DNA of 64,000 nt from Apodemus sylvaticus (Eukaryota; Chordata; Mammalia; Rodentia; Muridae): assembly GCF_947179515.1 (NCBI RefSeq), contig NC_067495.1, positions 27,667,913 through 27,731,912 of the forward strand, in the 5' to 3' direction. This document shows positions 48,522 to 60,421 of this stretch, in pieces. Below the pieces are notes generated by a model. It ran no database searches. It was not told the DNA's origin and saw nothing but the letters and a program-made list of their open reading frames with translations. A program made the position numbers and the translations under genes. Position 1 is the stretch's first letter, and each line of letters opens with the position of its first letter.

Positions 48522-48529
48522 TACCACTT

Positions 48530-49200
48530 TTTGTAAATGAAAATCTACGTCCATCAAACCACTACTTCAAAGATCATACTAATAATTTAGGAAGTTGCAA
48601 ATGTAAATGTTGAATACGGGTCATTATTTGTCTTGACCTAGATATCTCAGTCTCCAATCAATTAATTAGGCAACAAAAGGAGGGAGGACACTCTGACATG
48701 TTTGAGACAAAATATCTTTATGTCACAATTACCATGATACCAAACTCGTTGCTGCCTATCAAAGTGGGATGTCAAGTAGTGATAAAAACATATGGAAACC
48801 TTTACAGTTGATCTCATTAATAACTTCTATTTGAAAAACTTTATTAAACTTACTCATCCAGTTTAAGTTTTTATTATATTGATTCTTCAGTCCTATTTAG
48901 TACTGTCTCATCTGTAGCCATAACTAGTATTCATTTTCCCACAACTACAATTATCAGAATCTTTAGAAGAGATAGAAGGTACTTTTCTAATAGTGATAGC
49001 AAATTGAAGCACTCCCTAAAATAATAGAATTCTAAAGTATAAATATATAATTTTCTAATAGTCTATAAAATACATATTCTGGAAAAGTTACCAGGAGGTA
49101 TATATACTCTTTAAAATCAGTTAGCAAGATATAGGGCTAGTAATTATAAGAGTGCTGATTTATTTATTCCATAATCTTGGAATGCTATAAACTTAGAATG
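48530..49200. other. Intergenic, nothing recognised
   Basis: AT-rich unique sequence, no open frame of interest. Confidence 0.45.
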
Positions 49201-49224
49201 TTAGAAGTCCATTAAGAGTCCATA

Positions 49225-49442
49225 CCATGGGGGACAAAATGATGGCTCAGCAGTTAAGAGCATTTGCTGTTCTTCTAGAGACGCAAATGTGGTTCCCAGA
49301 ACACATGTTGGAAAACTCACAAGCTCCTTTTACTCCAATGCCAGGGGATTAACAACCTCTTCTGGACTCTGAGGTACCCACGAATATGAGACCTACATTC
49401 AAAGACATACATTGTCATATAAATAAAAAATAAAACTTTAAA
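49225..49442 (+). mobile_element. B2 SINE
   Basis: GACAAAATGATGGCTCAGCAGTTAAGAGCATTTGCTGTTC head, GTGGTTCCCAGAACACATG, CCTCTTCTGGACTCTGAGG and tail AATAAAAAATAAAAC. GAGTCCAT occurs on both sides (49215 and 49472) as a possible target duplication. Confidence 0.92.
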
Positions 49443-49525
49443 GTGGATTTTTAAAAACAAAAGCAAAAAAAATGAGTCCATTATGTTAAGGGAAATAATC
49501 CAGAGACACTTGTGCTTGTGCATAT

Positions 49526-49529
49526 GAGA

Positions 49530-49597
<68 letters not shown>

Positions 49598-49700
49598 AGG
49601 GAAGGAATGAACAAAAGAAAGGAAGGAGGAAGGAAGGAGGAAAAGAAAGAAAAAATGAAAGAATGAAAGGAACGAAGGAAGAAACAAACAAACAAACAAA
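49526..49700 (+). repeat. (GA)n then GGAA-rich polypurine repeat
   Basis: About 70 bp of GA followed by irregular GGAA and a (CAAA)n end. Minus-strand serine/leucine-rich frames here are artefacts. Confidence 0.92.
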
Positions 49701-51040
49701 CAAAGAATCCCTATGCTTTTATTCATTTGTAGAAACCAATAAATCAAACTCAATTTTGCAGAACAGTGTGGACTGGTGGTCACAAGAGACTTGGAGGGTC
49801 CAGAGATGGAGAGAAAATAAACACAATGACAACCTCTGAAACACAGAATGGCGAAATTACTCTGAGTTCTTTAATATGGTAAGATAATTATTAATTAAAG
49901 CAAACTATGGTATCTTTTAAAATGACTAACAGAGGAAGAATTTCCCCAAACAGAAGGATGATTCCAATGTGAGTAGAAAAAAGTGCTTCTTACCGTGATT
50001 TGGTTATCACATAATGTATATATGCATTGGATTGTCATAATGTACCCTATAGAGATGTACAAATATTCTGACTCCATAAAAAGTACAAGGAGTCCCCGCC
50101 ACTGTTGTGGTCCTCTATTACCTTTAGAAAAGATACTATAGCTAAATAACTACAGCACAAATAAGCAAGAATGCTGATGACTGAAAGGCTTCTCTCTCAC
50201 AGCTGTGTTGAATGTACCCATTCCTACAGTCACAGTTTGTGAGGACAAGGATGTAATAGTTATGACCTGCAGCTGTGAGAGGTGCCACACCTACTAAAAA
50301 CAATTGTGCTATTGGAATGGGTGCATTTACTTCATAATAAATAGCTGACGTCAATTATAGAAGCATAGGTAACCCTATGAATCATGAGATCTTTGGGATT
50401 CTCTGGCATGAATGACCCAGAAATCTGCTCATCCTCTGAAGTTCCACTTCTGTACTGCATGGGATAATTACATCACCACAGCTTTTTTATATTATGTGGT
50501 TGAGCAGTTGATTTAAAGTAAAATAGGTGATTAACATGGAGGAAAAACCCCAAATAAAGTCAAGATACTCGATGACTTCATGGTTTAGTACATCATGAAA
50601 ATAATATTCCTGAAGTCCTGAAAGAGAAAAGAATGATTGTTGAGAAGCCAAAGTGTGTGAAAATGACTCTACAATGCATAGAATTCTCTCCATTTGGCCC
50701 CTCACACACAATGTCTCAGATAAGAATATCAGTGATGCTGTAACAATTATAAGCTTCAAGGACATGAGGCTCCTGAAGAGATAACACAACCAGGGTGAGG
50801 TTCTGAGTGAAACTCGCTGGTATTTTTTTGTCTATAGTGCCAGAGAAAGAAGTTTGATCAGATCTCCAAACTTTTATCCTGTGAAACTAGTATTGTGCCC
50901 AAGGGTGAAAAATGAGAGAGTGGTGAGGGAAAGTGTGATTATAGAACCACTCCACTTCCCAATACCATTGAGATCGGGGATAGATATGTCACTTTGTAAC
51001 TCTTCAGTATCATAGTATCCTAAGTTCAAAGAGGACTAGT
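49701..51040. other. Intergenic, nothing recognised
   Basis: No repeat or gene assigned. A perfect CRE octamer TGACGTCA is at 50346-50353. Confidence 0.45.
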
Positions 51041-51044
51041 CTAA

Positions 51045-51655
51045 AAGTCATAAGTTACAGGTGTGGCCTTCATCCAGAGACTGCCCCACCTGGGGATCCA
51101 TCCCATATACAGTCGCCAAACCAAGACACTATTGTGGATGCCAACAAGTGCTTGCTGACAGGAGCCTGACATACCTGTCTCCTGAGAGGCTCTACCAGAG
51201 CCTGACAAATACAGAGGCAGATTTACACAGCCAACCATTGGACTGAGTACATGGTCCCCAATGGAGGAGATAGAGAAAGGACCCAAGGAACTGAAGGGGT
51301 TTGCAACACCATAGGAGGAACAACAATGTGAACCAACCAGTACCCTCAGAACTCCCAGGGACTTAATCACCAACCAAAGAGTACACATGGAGGGACCAAT
51401 GGCTCCAGCTGCATATGCAGCAGAGGATGGCCTTGTCAGACATCAGTGAGGGGAGAGGCCCTTGGGCCTGTGAAGGCTCATTGCCCTAGTGTAGGGGAAT
51501 GCCAGGACAGGAAATGGGGAGTGGGTGGGTTAGTGAACAGGGGGAGGGGGGATGGAATAGGGGATTTTCAGGGGGAAACAAGGAAAAGGGATAACATTAG
51601 AAATGTAAATAAAGAAAATATTTAATAAAATATATAAAAAACAATAAAGAAAAAG
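51045..51655 (+). mobile_element. L1 3' UTR insertion, about 600 bp
   Basis: Closest copy to the young rodent L1 3' UTR: CCAGAGACTGCCCCACCTGGGG, CACTATTGTGGATGCCAAC, TCTCCTGAGAGGCTCTACC, CAACCATTGGACTGAGTAC, GGAATGCCAGGACAGGAAATG and GGATAACATTAGAAATGTAAATAAAG. The minus-strand 115-codon frame is an artefact. Confidence 0.93.
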
Positions 51656-52004
51656 AAAATATTGAGTTAATTGTTTTCCCAGAATAAAACATCAATTCCA
51701 GTGCAGGGGGAAAAGGTGTGGCCTTCAATGCCCACACAAATACATGAACTTAGAATTATAAGAAGGTGATGATGCCTGAGTCTTCTTATGTTTTAAGTCA
51801 ATATCCATTGACTTCTACAGTGCTGAAGATGTGACATCATCATGAATATATATACTAAACACTAGAAGTACGTTGGGGAGCTTTAGCTTTTGTTTTAATA
51901 CTCAAAACTCTCCATTGAAAGGTATACAAGAGTCTTCCTTAGCTATAAATAATGGTTAACATTTACATGCAAGATTCTATGTGAGCCATTTTACAATCAT
52001 GCAT

Positions 52005-52200
52005 TTTATTCATTTTTAATATGTTTAAAAATACAATTACATCATTTCACACCTTTCCTTTTCTTCCCTCTGTTGTCTCCTATGTTTCTCCTTTAGGTTC
52101 CCCCATTCTTCCCAAGCCCCATCTCCTTCTCAAGTTGTTGGTCCCTTTTTCTTTGGTTGTTGTACTTTGAACACAGTCACTCCACGAGTAAGTAGTTGTA
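52005..52200 (-). mobile_element. Old L1 3' fragment
   Basis: ACATCATTTCACACCTTTCC, CCCCCATTCTTCCCAAGCCCC and TTCTTTGGTTGTTGTACTTTG resemble the reverse complement of an old rodent L1 3' UTR. Confidence 0.4.
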
Positions 52201-52538
52201 ATTTTCATTTTGTGGGAGGATAAATGAAGACTGAAAGACATTAGCTAAAGATCCCAAGTACAACTAACAAGGGCAGGTGCCTGAATTTTAGTCTATATAT
52301 TTGTTATGAAGCTCAACTAATTAGAAAGAGGGCCGTGTAGATGTGTATTATAAAGTATTTGTGTTGCATTGAAAAACTCTTCACTTCTTCCTGTATTCAT
52401 ACCCTTGAACAGCATGACTTTGAGATCTCTCTGAACATCATTAGTTATAGTTGAGTTTTCCTCTTCAGAATGCGTTGATCAATAAAGTACAGTAAAATGG
52501 TGATATGTCAGTTCTGAATTTAGACCTCAGGAAGTCTA

Positions 52539-52640
<102 letters not shown>

Positions 52641-52720
52641 TTTGTCTGTCTGTCTCAACTAGTTCCTGCTCCTAGTCATCAAACCTAAGGTAGCAGAGAT
52701 GAAACGACCAAGCCGAGGCC

Positions 52721-52760
52721 ATTCTAGAGCATTCTAGACCATTCTAGACCATTCTAGAGC
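52721..52760. repeat. Four tandem 10-mers ATTCTAGA(G/C)C
   Basis: Four perfect-register units: outer copies end GC, inner two end CC. Each contains TTCTAGA, close to a heat-shock-element half-site pair. Confidence 0.92.
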
Positions 52761-52954
52761 AGCTCGCCCCTAGTCTTCTTGTACACTGACCAGAGCTGCA
52801 TAGAAAAAGCCAGATAATCTAGAATTTCTAGACCAAGTCACCAACCCACAGAATTGTGAATTGATTTAAATTTACTGTTGATTCAAACCATAGTGTTTGG
52901 GGGTGACTAGCTATATAGCAAAAGCTAACTGATGATATGTGAATAACTTTATTA

Positions 52955-53085
52955 AGCTGTTTATTTGTGTTTGAGGGGTCTTATTATACAGCCCTGGCTG
53001 GCCTTGAATTCTCAGAAATCCACTTGCCTCTGCCTCCCAAGTGATAGGATTAAAGTCGTGGGCCACTACATCTTGCTTACTAAGC
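52955..53085 (-). mobile_element. B1 SINE
   Basis: Minus strand: GTAGTGGCCCACGACTTTAATCC, CACTTGGGAGGCAGAGGC and GAATTCAAGGCCAGCCAGGGC. Confidence 0.88.
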
Positions 53086-53104
53086 CCTTTTTAATGAAAC
53101 TATT

Positions 53105-53600
53105 CAGTTTGGATGTCTTTTATATTTTTATTGAAATATTTTAAAACATTATGTTCTGATTACTCTTTACCCTCCTGCAACTCTCCCCAGATCTTGCACA
53201 CCTTTCCACCCACTCAACTCCAGACCCTTCCTTTCTCTGGCTCCTTAGAAAATATACTAGCAAGCAAATAAGACAAACAAGTCAGAATTAAAAAAAAAAC
53301 CAGTAAACGCACAAAGACACAAAAGAAAGCCCATAAAAACATAAAATCAGAAACCATAATATATAAACAACAACAAAAATATGATGAGACAAAAATGCTC
53401 AATGTAATATGAAACAGAGACAAAATGACTACAAAGGTATCATTGAGTTCACTTCGTGTTGACCATCTACCACTGGACATGGGGTCTACCCTCAAGTATA
53501 GTTAATATAACCAGTGAGACTCCACTGGACATATTTTCCCATTCCAAGCAGATATCAATTAGAGATAGTGTCTTGGTTAGGGATAGAGGTAGTGCTTTTT
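53105..53600 (-). mobile_element. L1 (Lx-type) 3' UTR fragment
   Basis: Reverse complement text CCAGATCTTGCACACC, a CATAAAAACATAAAATCAG region, GGGGTCTACCCTCAAGTATAG, ATAACCAGTGAGACTCC and GTGTCTTGGTTAGGGATAG are typical of rodent Lx. It lies between a B1 and a B3 of the same orientation. Confidence 0.7.
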
Positions 53601-53608
53601 TACAGCTT

Positions 53609-53817
53609 TTTTAAAAAAAAATTACATGTTTGTGTGCCTGGGTGAATTTATGTGAGCCGTGTGTGTGAAAGTCTTCATGGAAGCCAGGAAAAGGTGTCAG
53701 ATCCCCCTGGAACTTGAGTTACAGGCAGTTGTGAGCATCTAGATAGGTTCTGGAAACTGACCCTATATCCTCTTCAAGAATCATGAGTGCTCTGTACCAC
53801 TGAACCATCTCTCTAGA
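53609..53817 (-). mobile_element. B3 SINE
   Basis: Minus strand: AGAGAGATGGTTCAGTGGTAC head, GTCAGTTTCCAGAACC, GTAACTCAAGTTCCAGGGGG and an A-rich tail at 53609-53621. Confidence 0.85.
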
Positions 53818-55830
53818 AGCTACCTTGGTTATGTCTTAAGGAAATCGCAAAGGATGCCTTCCATCCAGGTCATTATAAATAACCTGCTCATTCCACCCAC
53901 TGTAATAATATTCTGAGGAGCAGTTTCTATAGTGTCTTCATCCCAATTTTGACTTTAGGGTTCTTGAAACCTTTAGATACCAAAGGGAAAACTTGCAAGA
54001 TCATGTCTGTGACCTTCACATTTGTCTAGGAGCCATTCCATCGTAACATCAACATCATGCTAAGTCTTCTTCATATGAACTGAATCTGATATAATCATCA
54101 AAGAGTGTTTTTCATGGGTATAAATCCCCCATGTATTGTTAACAAGCACTACTACTAGAAGTAGACTCCAGAATGGATATCACACAGACCACACAGATTC
54201 TGTCATTGGCAAATTGTTCTCAGATGATGTAGATAGACTCCGATGTGGATGAACTCTGATCTGTACAGTTACAAGACCTTCCCTGATTAGGAGGAGTCTA
54301 GTAGGTTTTTTTGAAGGAGACAAAGAGGTAACCCACGGGAACTGCTTCTGTTGCTGCTGAGAATTAAGTTCCAAAAGCCACTGAGTGCTTGCTGTGTGCC
54401 AGATCTTTTACTGCTTTGTTGGGCTATGTCAATCACTATTACCTTTCTGAGGATGCCAAGCCATTTCTTGATGCTCAGCATTTTGGTTAGCGCCTGGTCT
54501 GTGTCACCCAGTATGAGAAATGGACTTTAATTCAATCCCCACCTCTTTCTGTGGAAGGTGGGAAGAGGCTCAGAAAAATGAATACGATTTTTGAAGGAGA
54601 AAATAATTACGATTTTTAAAAATAGACAGAAATAGCAGAGTACTTTTGCCTTGGAACTTGTTGACGTCAACGCGCAAAAGACATTGACCAGATACCAAAG
54701 CATCTCTTGAGACAGGAACAAGAGGAAATGACTGAGAGGACACTGCACAAGCTCATGTTTAGCCCTAAGGGAGAATCGCTTGACAGCTGTAAACACTGAT
54801 ACACATTTCTGAAGGAGGCTGTATAAACCGCATCTCTGGAAGGCTCACTTGGATTGATCCCTGGCTTAGAGGTTTGAGTGTAGTCCTGACTATAGTGAGG
54901 GAGCATGGAGAACCAGAGTTCCAGACAAAAGATGCTCTGCTATAAGCTAACTACAGCGAGCTGTGGCCTCCCCCCTTAGCCCCTGTGCCACTTCTATTGC
55001 TGGTATAAGGACCATTCCCTAGGCAACCAACCCCATCCCCACTTTATAACATGAGAAGACTGAAACCCTCTGTCCCGGGCTTCCAACACTCCCAGAATAC
55101 AGGCTCCCCTCAATCCTCTATCAGGCCACTTATGAGTGGTTCAGTAAAGACAGTAGACAGGCAAGTGTTTGTTTGCTGCACTGATTTTCTACCTTTGCTT
55201 CCCTGTGAGCATGTTTTATGATCTAGAGAGGTGGAGGGTTAATAGTTGGTAAGGACAGAATGTGGGGGAGGGGCTTCCCATCCTTGAGACACCTGGGCTT
55301 CTCCCCTGGGAGAAATTAGACATTTGAGAAGGAGGGATGGTGTGGCCTAATTTTCTGTTGTAACAGGAAACACTGAGGTTTTTTTTTCCTCTAAGTTGGT
55401 CTTGGTACAAGGATGAAGAAAGTTACAGTTCTAGATCCCCTGAAGCACGCTCTGTACCACAGACAAGAAAAGGCAAGAGGAAAACAGGGCTCCACTCAGC
55501 TCAGGGCTCAGAAATTTGCAGCAGGCAGTTACCCACATAGATATCTAAATTGGAAAGCAAAAGAACAGCCCTCCCATTCGTTCTCTCCAGCTGTGAAACA
55601 CACCCAAGTTCTGCTTTTGCTCTGCACTGTTTGTTGTACACGGTGCTCAGCTTGCCTCCTCAGTCAGCCTGGCAACCACCTCAAACAGTGGGCTTCCAGA
55701 CAGCCCTCCCAGTTCCTGCCGTCTCTAGAGTACGCACCTCGCATGCTATGCTCCAGTTATTCCAGGAAGAGAAGCTGATGAAGCATTTTTTAAAGCTGGA
55801 ATAAGGTAAAGGTAAAACAAAGGGAATCAA
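53818..55830. other. Intergenic, nothing recognised
   Basis: Open frames at 55413-55804 (plus, up to 121 codons) and several minus-strand frames have no recognisable domain. A CRE octamer sits in the 12-bp palindrome GTTGACGTCAAC at 54660-54671. Confidence 0.45.
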
Positions 55831-55834
55831 AACA

Positions 55835-56095
55835 GAAACAAGACCGGACAAGGTGACTTATGCTTGCAACGTTAGTCTTCAGCAAGGCTAGCCCCAGCTA
55901 AACAGGAAGCTCAAGGACAGTACGTTCCTTTCTCAAACCATCAAAATGACAGTTGTTGGCCTGGCTCGGCAGATAAAGGCAGTTGCTATCAAGCCTGTTG
56001 ACCTGAGTTCAATCCCCGAGATCCTCGCTATGGGAAGAGAGAACGTACTCCTGGAAGTTGTCCTCTGGCCATTACATGTACATCACACTCTCCAC
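55835..56095 (+). mobile_element. Partial B1-like sequence followed by B3 SINE
   Basis: CCGGACAAGGTGACTTATGC to GGACAGTACG is a poor B1 match. From 55953, GGCCTGGCTCGGCAGATAAAGGC, GTTGACCTGAGTTCAATCCCCG and GAAGTTGTCCTCTGGCC are a good B3/B2. Confidence 0.75.
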
Positions 56096-56150
56096 TCCCC
56101 CGATGCAATATTATAGATATTTATTAATTTTATGGATTTCAACATATGCC

Positions 56151-56153
<3 letters not shown>

Positions 56154-56236
<83 letters not shown>
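56154..56236. repeat. (TA)n(TG)n microsatellite
   Basis: About 52 bp TA followed by 30 bp TG. Confidence 0.95.
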
Positions 56237-56238
<2 letters not shown>

Positions 56239-56239
56239 C

Positions 56240-57360
56240 CGTGTAAGTGTGGGAGCCAACAGGGGTCATAAGAGACATTGAGTTGTCTCGGAAAACAAAA
56301 CATGATGAAACAAAGTGGTAAACCCGACTGAATAAAGTAAGATAAATAAATGACATTTTTATATGATTGATAAAAAGTGACATGGAAATTTCCCAACTCA
56401 AATCCACAAAGCAAAACAAGAGAGGACTTATTTAAGGAAATTTTTGATGCTGTTGCTTAGTCTTCACATCCACAATGACTAAATCTTAGAGCTAAGGCAA
56501 GTAAGTCCCTAACTGGAAAGATAGAAAGATCTGTCAGAAAGCTGGAAGAAGGGAATACACAGACAGGAATCTACTTCTCTTCTTAATGCATGCAAAAATT
56601 ACACAACCCAGAACAACTGCCAATACGATGTTTTCTGGCCCTTCACAAGACCTTCAAGCCTCCACCTGCCTGGCAGAAACGAAATTCTGTTCTATTCCTC
56701 AACCAAGTTTCCTGTGATGTATTTAGTGGACTGCTTTACTGGAATGTACGTGTCCAAGCACTCCCTTCTGCAATCATGGTATTTACATAAACCTCGCTAT
56801 TATCTCACTGTAGCTACACAGATGAAATCCAGCAAGCAAACAATGTATGATAGGAATTAAAGTGAAAGCCCCAGTCACTCAACATGATGGCAAAAGTGCT
56901 AACTTTTGCCACCTTTTGCCATTTTTGAGCCAGTAGATTCTAGGTCCTCTACTCATTGGTTTAAATTTCTTTAGCTGTTAAGAGAGCAAGTTGGGTCACC
57001 TGGAATTATCCCATGAGGAAGCCCCAAAGGCTTATCCTGACTGTAAAAACCTATTCTTCCTCTTGCAGGGCCCTGTCCTCCCAGGGACCTTTGAAACCTT
57101 GCTCATAGGAGGTACAAGTCATGAAGAAACAAAATAGGTGACTCATCCCCAGGTATCTGGCAAGCAAGACAATGTAAAAGAGCCAAAGTGTCATTTGCCT
57201 TTGACCTGATGCAACGTTTGACTACTTAATCACAAAACAATCTGTCCAGTTACTGGATGAAAGCTTCACATTGGATTGGTGACTGGGCAGACCATTTATT
57301 CAATAAATGTGAAAATGGAATGATGCTTCTAGGCGCTGGGATGGTGAGAGCAGTAGAAAG
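56240..57360. other. Intergenic, nothing recognised
   Basis: Unique-looking sequence, no gene evidence. The short repeat CTTTTGCCACCTTTTGCCA is at about 56901-56920. Confidence 0.45.
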
Positions 57361-57364
57361 AGTG

Positions 57365-57589
57365 AAAAGCTAAATGAAGGCTCTTGCCCTTTTCTCTTGC
57401 CCACACTCTCTCCCTTCTCTCTTGCCTCCCATTCCCCCCCTCCCCATTCTTCTCCCCTCTTTCCAAGTTGTCATGACTAGCTCTCACCCCTCTATCTTTT
57501 CTTTCTCTCTTTATTTTATATCTCTTTTCTTTTATCTACTTTTCTATAATAAAGCTTTAAAATAAAAATTAAAAAAGCTAAATGAAGGC
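57365..57589 (+). mobile_element. Unidentified L1-mobilised polypyrimidine retro-insertion with 17-bp target duplication
   Basis: Perfect 17-bp repeats AAAAGCTAAATGAAGGC lie at 57365-57381 and 57573-57589. Between them about 190 bp of strongly pyrimidine-rich sequence (CTCCCATTCCCCCCCTCCCC, CACCCCTCTATCTTTTC) ends with AATAAA at 57548-57553 and an A-rich tail. The A tail, AAAAGC start and long duplication are hallmarks of L1-mediated insertion. It could be the 3' end of a retroviral-like or cellular transcript; I cannot name the source. Confidence 0.8.
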
Positions 57590-57745
57590 CAGTGTAGCTA
57601 AATGTGATAGTGCAGGCCTGTGGTTCAAGCTGCTCTAGAAGCTGGAACAGGTGGATCCCAAATCCAAGGACTTCCTGGCCTACAGAATGATGTCAAGGCC
57701 TAACTGAATGTCTTGGAGAGACCCTGCCTCAAATATAAAGTTAAA
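57590..57745 (+). mobile_element. Diverged B1 SINE
   Basis: AAATGTGATAGTGCAGGCCTG, GGTGGATCCCAAATCC, CTTCCTGGCCTACAG and GAGACCCTGCCTCAAA in B1 order. Confidence 0.65.
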
Positions 57746-58071
57746 AAAAAAAGAGCTGAGGCCACAGCTCATTAATGGAGGGACTGATCAGCAGGGACAA
57801 GCCGGGGATTGGGGGGAAAGAATCCTGAGCTCTATCTATAGGGTGTGGGCGCTGCAACACCAACTTCACAGAGATGCAAGAGGGGTAAAGACTAAGAAGG
57901 GCATGACCTTAGCAAACCAAACTCCAGTGACCTCTGAGGGAGCAGCCACCTTGTCAGAGTGCAGAACAGAAGTCAGACAGCAGAACTTCAGAGAAAGTGG
58001 AGGGCAATGATGGCAAATATGAACTGGACTGACTCTGAATGAACAAGTCTTGCTGTGTTTCCCTGATTGCT

Positions 58072-58100
58072 CTTTTGTTGTTGTTGTCGGTTGTTTTTTT

Positions 58101-58138
<38 letters not shown>
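58072..58138 (+). repeat. (TTG)n microsatellite
   Basis: About 12 uninterrupted TTG units at 58101-58138 with shorter runs to the left. Glutamine- and cysteine-rich frames here are artefacts. Confidence 0.93.
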
Positions 58139-58139
<1 letters not shown>

Positions 58140-58514
58140 GGAGGGTTTTTTGGTTTGTTTTTTGAAGGTCACTGATTTTATTAATTTAAAAATCTTTTAT
58201 AAGGACAGTGACTGTTTTGGGGGAAAAAAAAAAACGGAAAGGAGCCAAAGGGCATCCAAGAGATAGTGAGGGAGAAGGGAGCCAGGAATCCATTCAGCAA
58301 AGTTGGTAACTATTACCACAGAACTGCGGGGGAAGGTGGAAGGGAAAGGCATGCAAGGGCAAGAATTCCAGAAAGGTTGAAACGCTGAGGGGAGAGAACT
58401 CCCAAAAGAACCTTTGTATGTGTTCACTTAAGGGAGAGAACAATATAAAATATAATACAGACTATTATGGAGTTTCATGGCTTTTTAAATACAGCTCAGT
58501 AGTGTGGGTGCTTA

Positions 58515-58538
58515 ATTTCTTCTTCTTCTTCCTCCTCT

Positions 58539-58572
<34 letters not shown>

Positions 58573-58700
58573 TTTCCTCTTCTTCTTCTTCTCCTTCTTC
58601 TTCTTCCTCTTCTTCTTCTTCTTCCTCTTCTTCTTCTCTTTTTCTTCTTCTTCTTTCTGCTTCTCCTCCTCCTCCTCCTTTTCTTCTTCTTCTTCTCTTC
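58515..58700 (+). repeat. (TTC/CTC)n polypyrimidine tract
   Basis: Nearly pure C/T for 185 bp with trinucleotide TTC and CTC units. The minus-strand lysine/glutamate-rich frame at 58737-58465 is a by-product of the repeat. Potential H-DNA. Sequence from 58703 to 59330 is not recognised, though its GGTTTTGGCACCAGATGAATG text suggests an old repeat. Confidence 0.9.
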
Positions 58701-59337
58701 CAAACCTGTTTAAATCAATTGCAGACTGCTCCAGCAACTCCCCTGCTCCAGATGTTCCCTGTGAATCTGCACCCCAGGTTTTGGCACCAGATGAATGAAA
58801 GAAAGAAAAAGCAAGGTAGGAAATGTGGAGGAGGTTTATTGTAGATATGAGAGAGTATACTCAGAAGCATAGACGTCTTGGAGAATCCAGAGTAAACATG
58901 ACTCTGCGTTGAGCCACGTAAGGAGACAGGGAAGGGGAGAGTAGCCACTGGCCAAGAGGGGTGTCAGGCCAAGAAACTGGTATAGCCAAAATGACTGAGT
59001 TTCTTAGGGACCAGAGGAGCGGTTGAGGAGGGAAGTTCAGCCCAATACTTGGGATGGAGAGTTCAGGGTAGTGAGCAAGGTTATGTGAGCTAGGAGGGTC
59101 CTGTAACCGGTAGAGACTGAGGGATGCTGGGAGAACCTGGCAGCCAGATCTGCTTTGATATGTTAGTGGCACCTCAGCCATTTGCTCTGGGTTTGAGACC
59201 TAAAATTTTTATTCCTTGATACCCAGGGATAACAGTATGTTTCCAGTTCATAATATGAAATATGTAATTGTATATAAAATATGGTAGTTGTTCTAAATTC
59301 CTGAACTCACTATTCTCCACTGCACATACGTGCATGC

Positions 59338-59463
59338 ATGCATATGTATGTGTGTGTGTGTGTGTGTGTGTGTCTGTGTGTGTTGCTGTGAATGGAACTT
59401 AGAACCTTAAGCCTCCCAAAGGTTAGGCAAGCACTGTACCACTGAGATATACCCCGGCCCCAT
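59338..59463 (-). mobile_element. (GT)n repeat and ID SINE
   Basis: A GT run (59346-59374) is followed by the minus-strand ID element GGGGCCGGGGTATATCTCAGTGGTACAGTGCTTGCCTAACC, diagnostic of the tRNA-Ala-derived ID family. Confidence 0.85.
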
Positions 59464-60415
59464 TCCCTCACTCTTTCCTTCTATGATTGTTTATCTTAGT
59501 TGCTTTTTATGGGAAACATGAATGTTAAAAGTCTATTTTCAAAGACCAAGGCAGCAACATTTACATTTCTTCTATGAAATGGGTCCAGATGTCACCATGC
59601 CTGCTAAGTGCTTCTGTGTTGTGTTGGTTTTCAGGTGCACCCTGTTTCCCCAGTTTCACTAAGGAGTTTGTGCTAAGGACAGAGAATAGAAAAACAATTC
59701 CATTTCCACCTGCTTTACATTGGCTTTCCAGTACATATCACCTTGAAGTGGGTTCCCACATGGTGCATGACGTAACCATTACATTGAAAAGGAAAAGCGA
59801 AGTTGATGATTGACTCCTCTCTTACCCAGAGTGTTTGTCAAAGGCAGGAGGCAAAAGCTCCATTTTGCTGTTCTGGCAATTGTCAAGGTAACAGCACATC
59901 TCTGTTAGCATAAAAAATTTCTCAAACAAGGTGTTTAATGGAGCAGTCCTTTTCAAGGGGGAGGGAACCCTCCCTGTCAGGATAAACAATAGAGAAAGTG
60001 AGCTAGTGAACAAAATGAGCTCATCCAAATAAAATCTGTAACTGGGATTAATGTTACTTAATCTTTTTCTATGAGTCAGACATTTTCCTAACAGCTGTAT
60101 ATCATATATATTACATGTATATAATATATATGATATACAGCTATAATACTGTAACATTATAATTATATAATATACATTATGTTCTATAATCTTTTAGAGG
60201 GTCATAAACTATTGTAACATGGTAATATCTCAAATTTCACCACCACCACCCCAATTAAAAAGCAGTATGCACCTTGTTGCAGATGCACATCTTGGATTCT
60301 GTTTGCTAACACACTGAGTAAATTCAGATGACGTTTCACTGTTAAAGACGTCTCTCTATAAAGCCACTCAAGTGCTTCTAGAGAGTAGAACTCAAGAGAG
60401 TGGAAGATTTAAAAT
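59464..60415. other. Intergenic, nothing recognised
   Basis: Includes an AT-rich stretch with several TATATAC palindromes at 60100-60175. Confidence 0.45.
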
Positions 60416-60421
60416 GGATCT

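Noticed and set aside
49317..49783. Serine/leucine-rich membrane-like ORFs
   Set aside because: Translations of the GA and GGAA microsatellite.
51041..51388. 115-codon minus-strand ORF
   Set aside because: Antisense of a rodent L1 3' UTR; no protein family.
55413..55804. 121- and 84-codon plus-strand ORFs as a novel gene between Ace2 and Cltrn
   Set aside because: No domain, signal or splice evidence; the overlapping frames are both open, typical of chance. Conservation analysis could reopen this.
58465..58737. Acidic/lysine-rich ORF resembling a nuclear protein
   Set aside because: Generated by the TTC/CTC simple repeat; only a few codons lie outside it.
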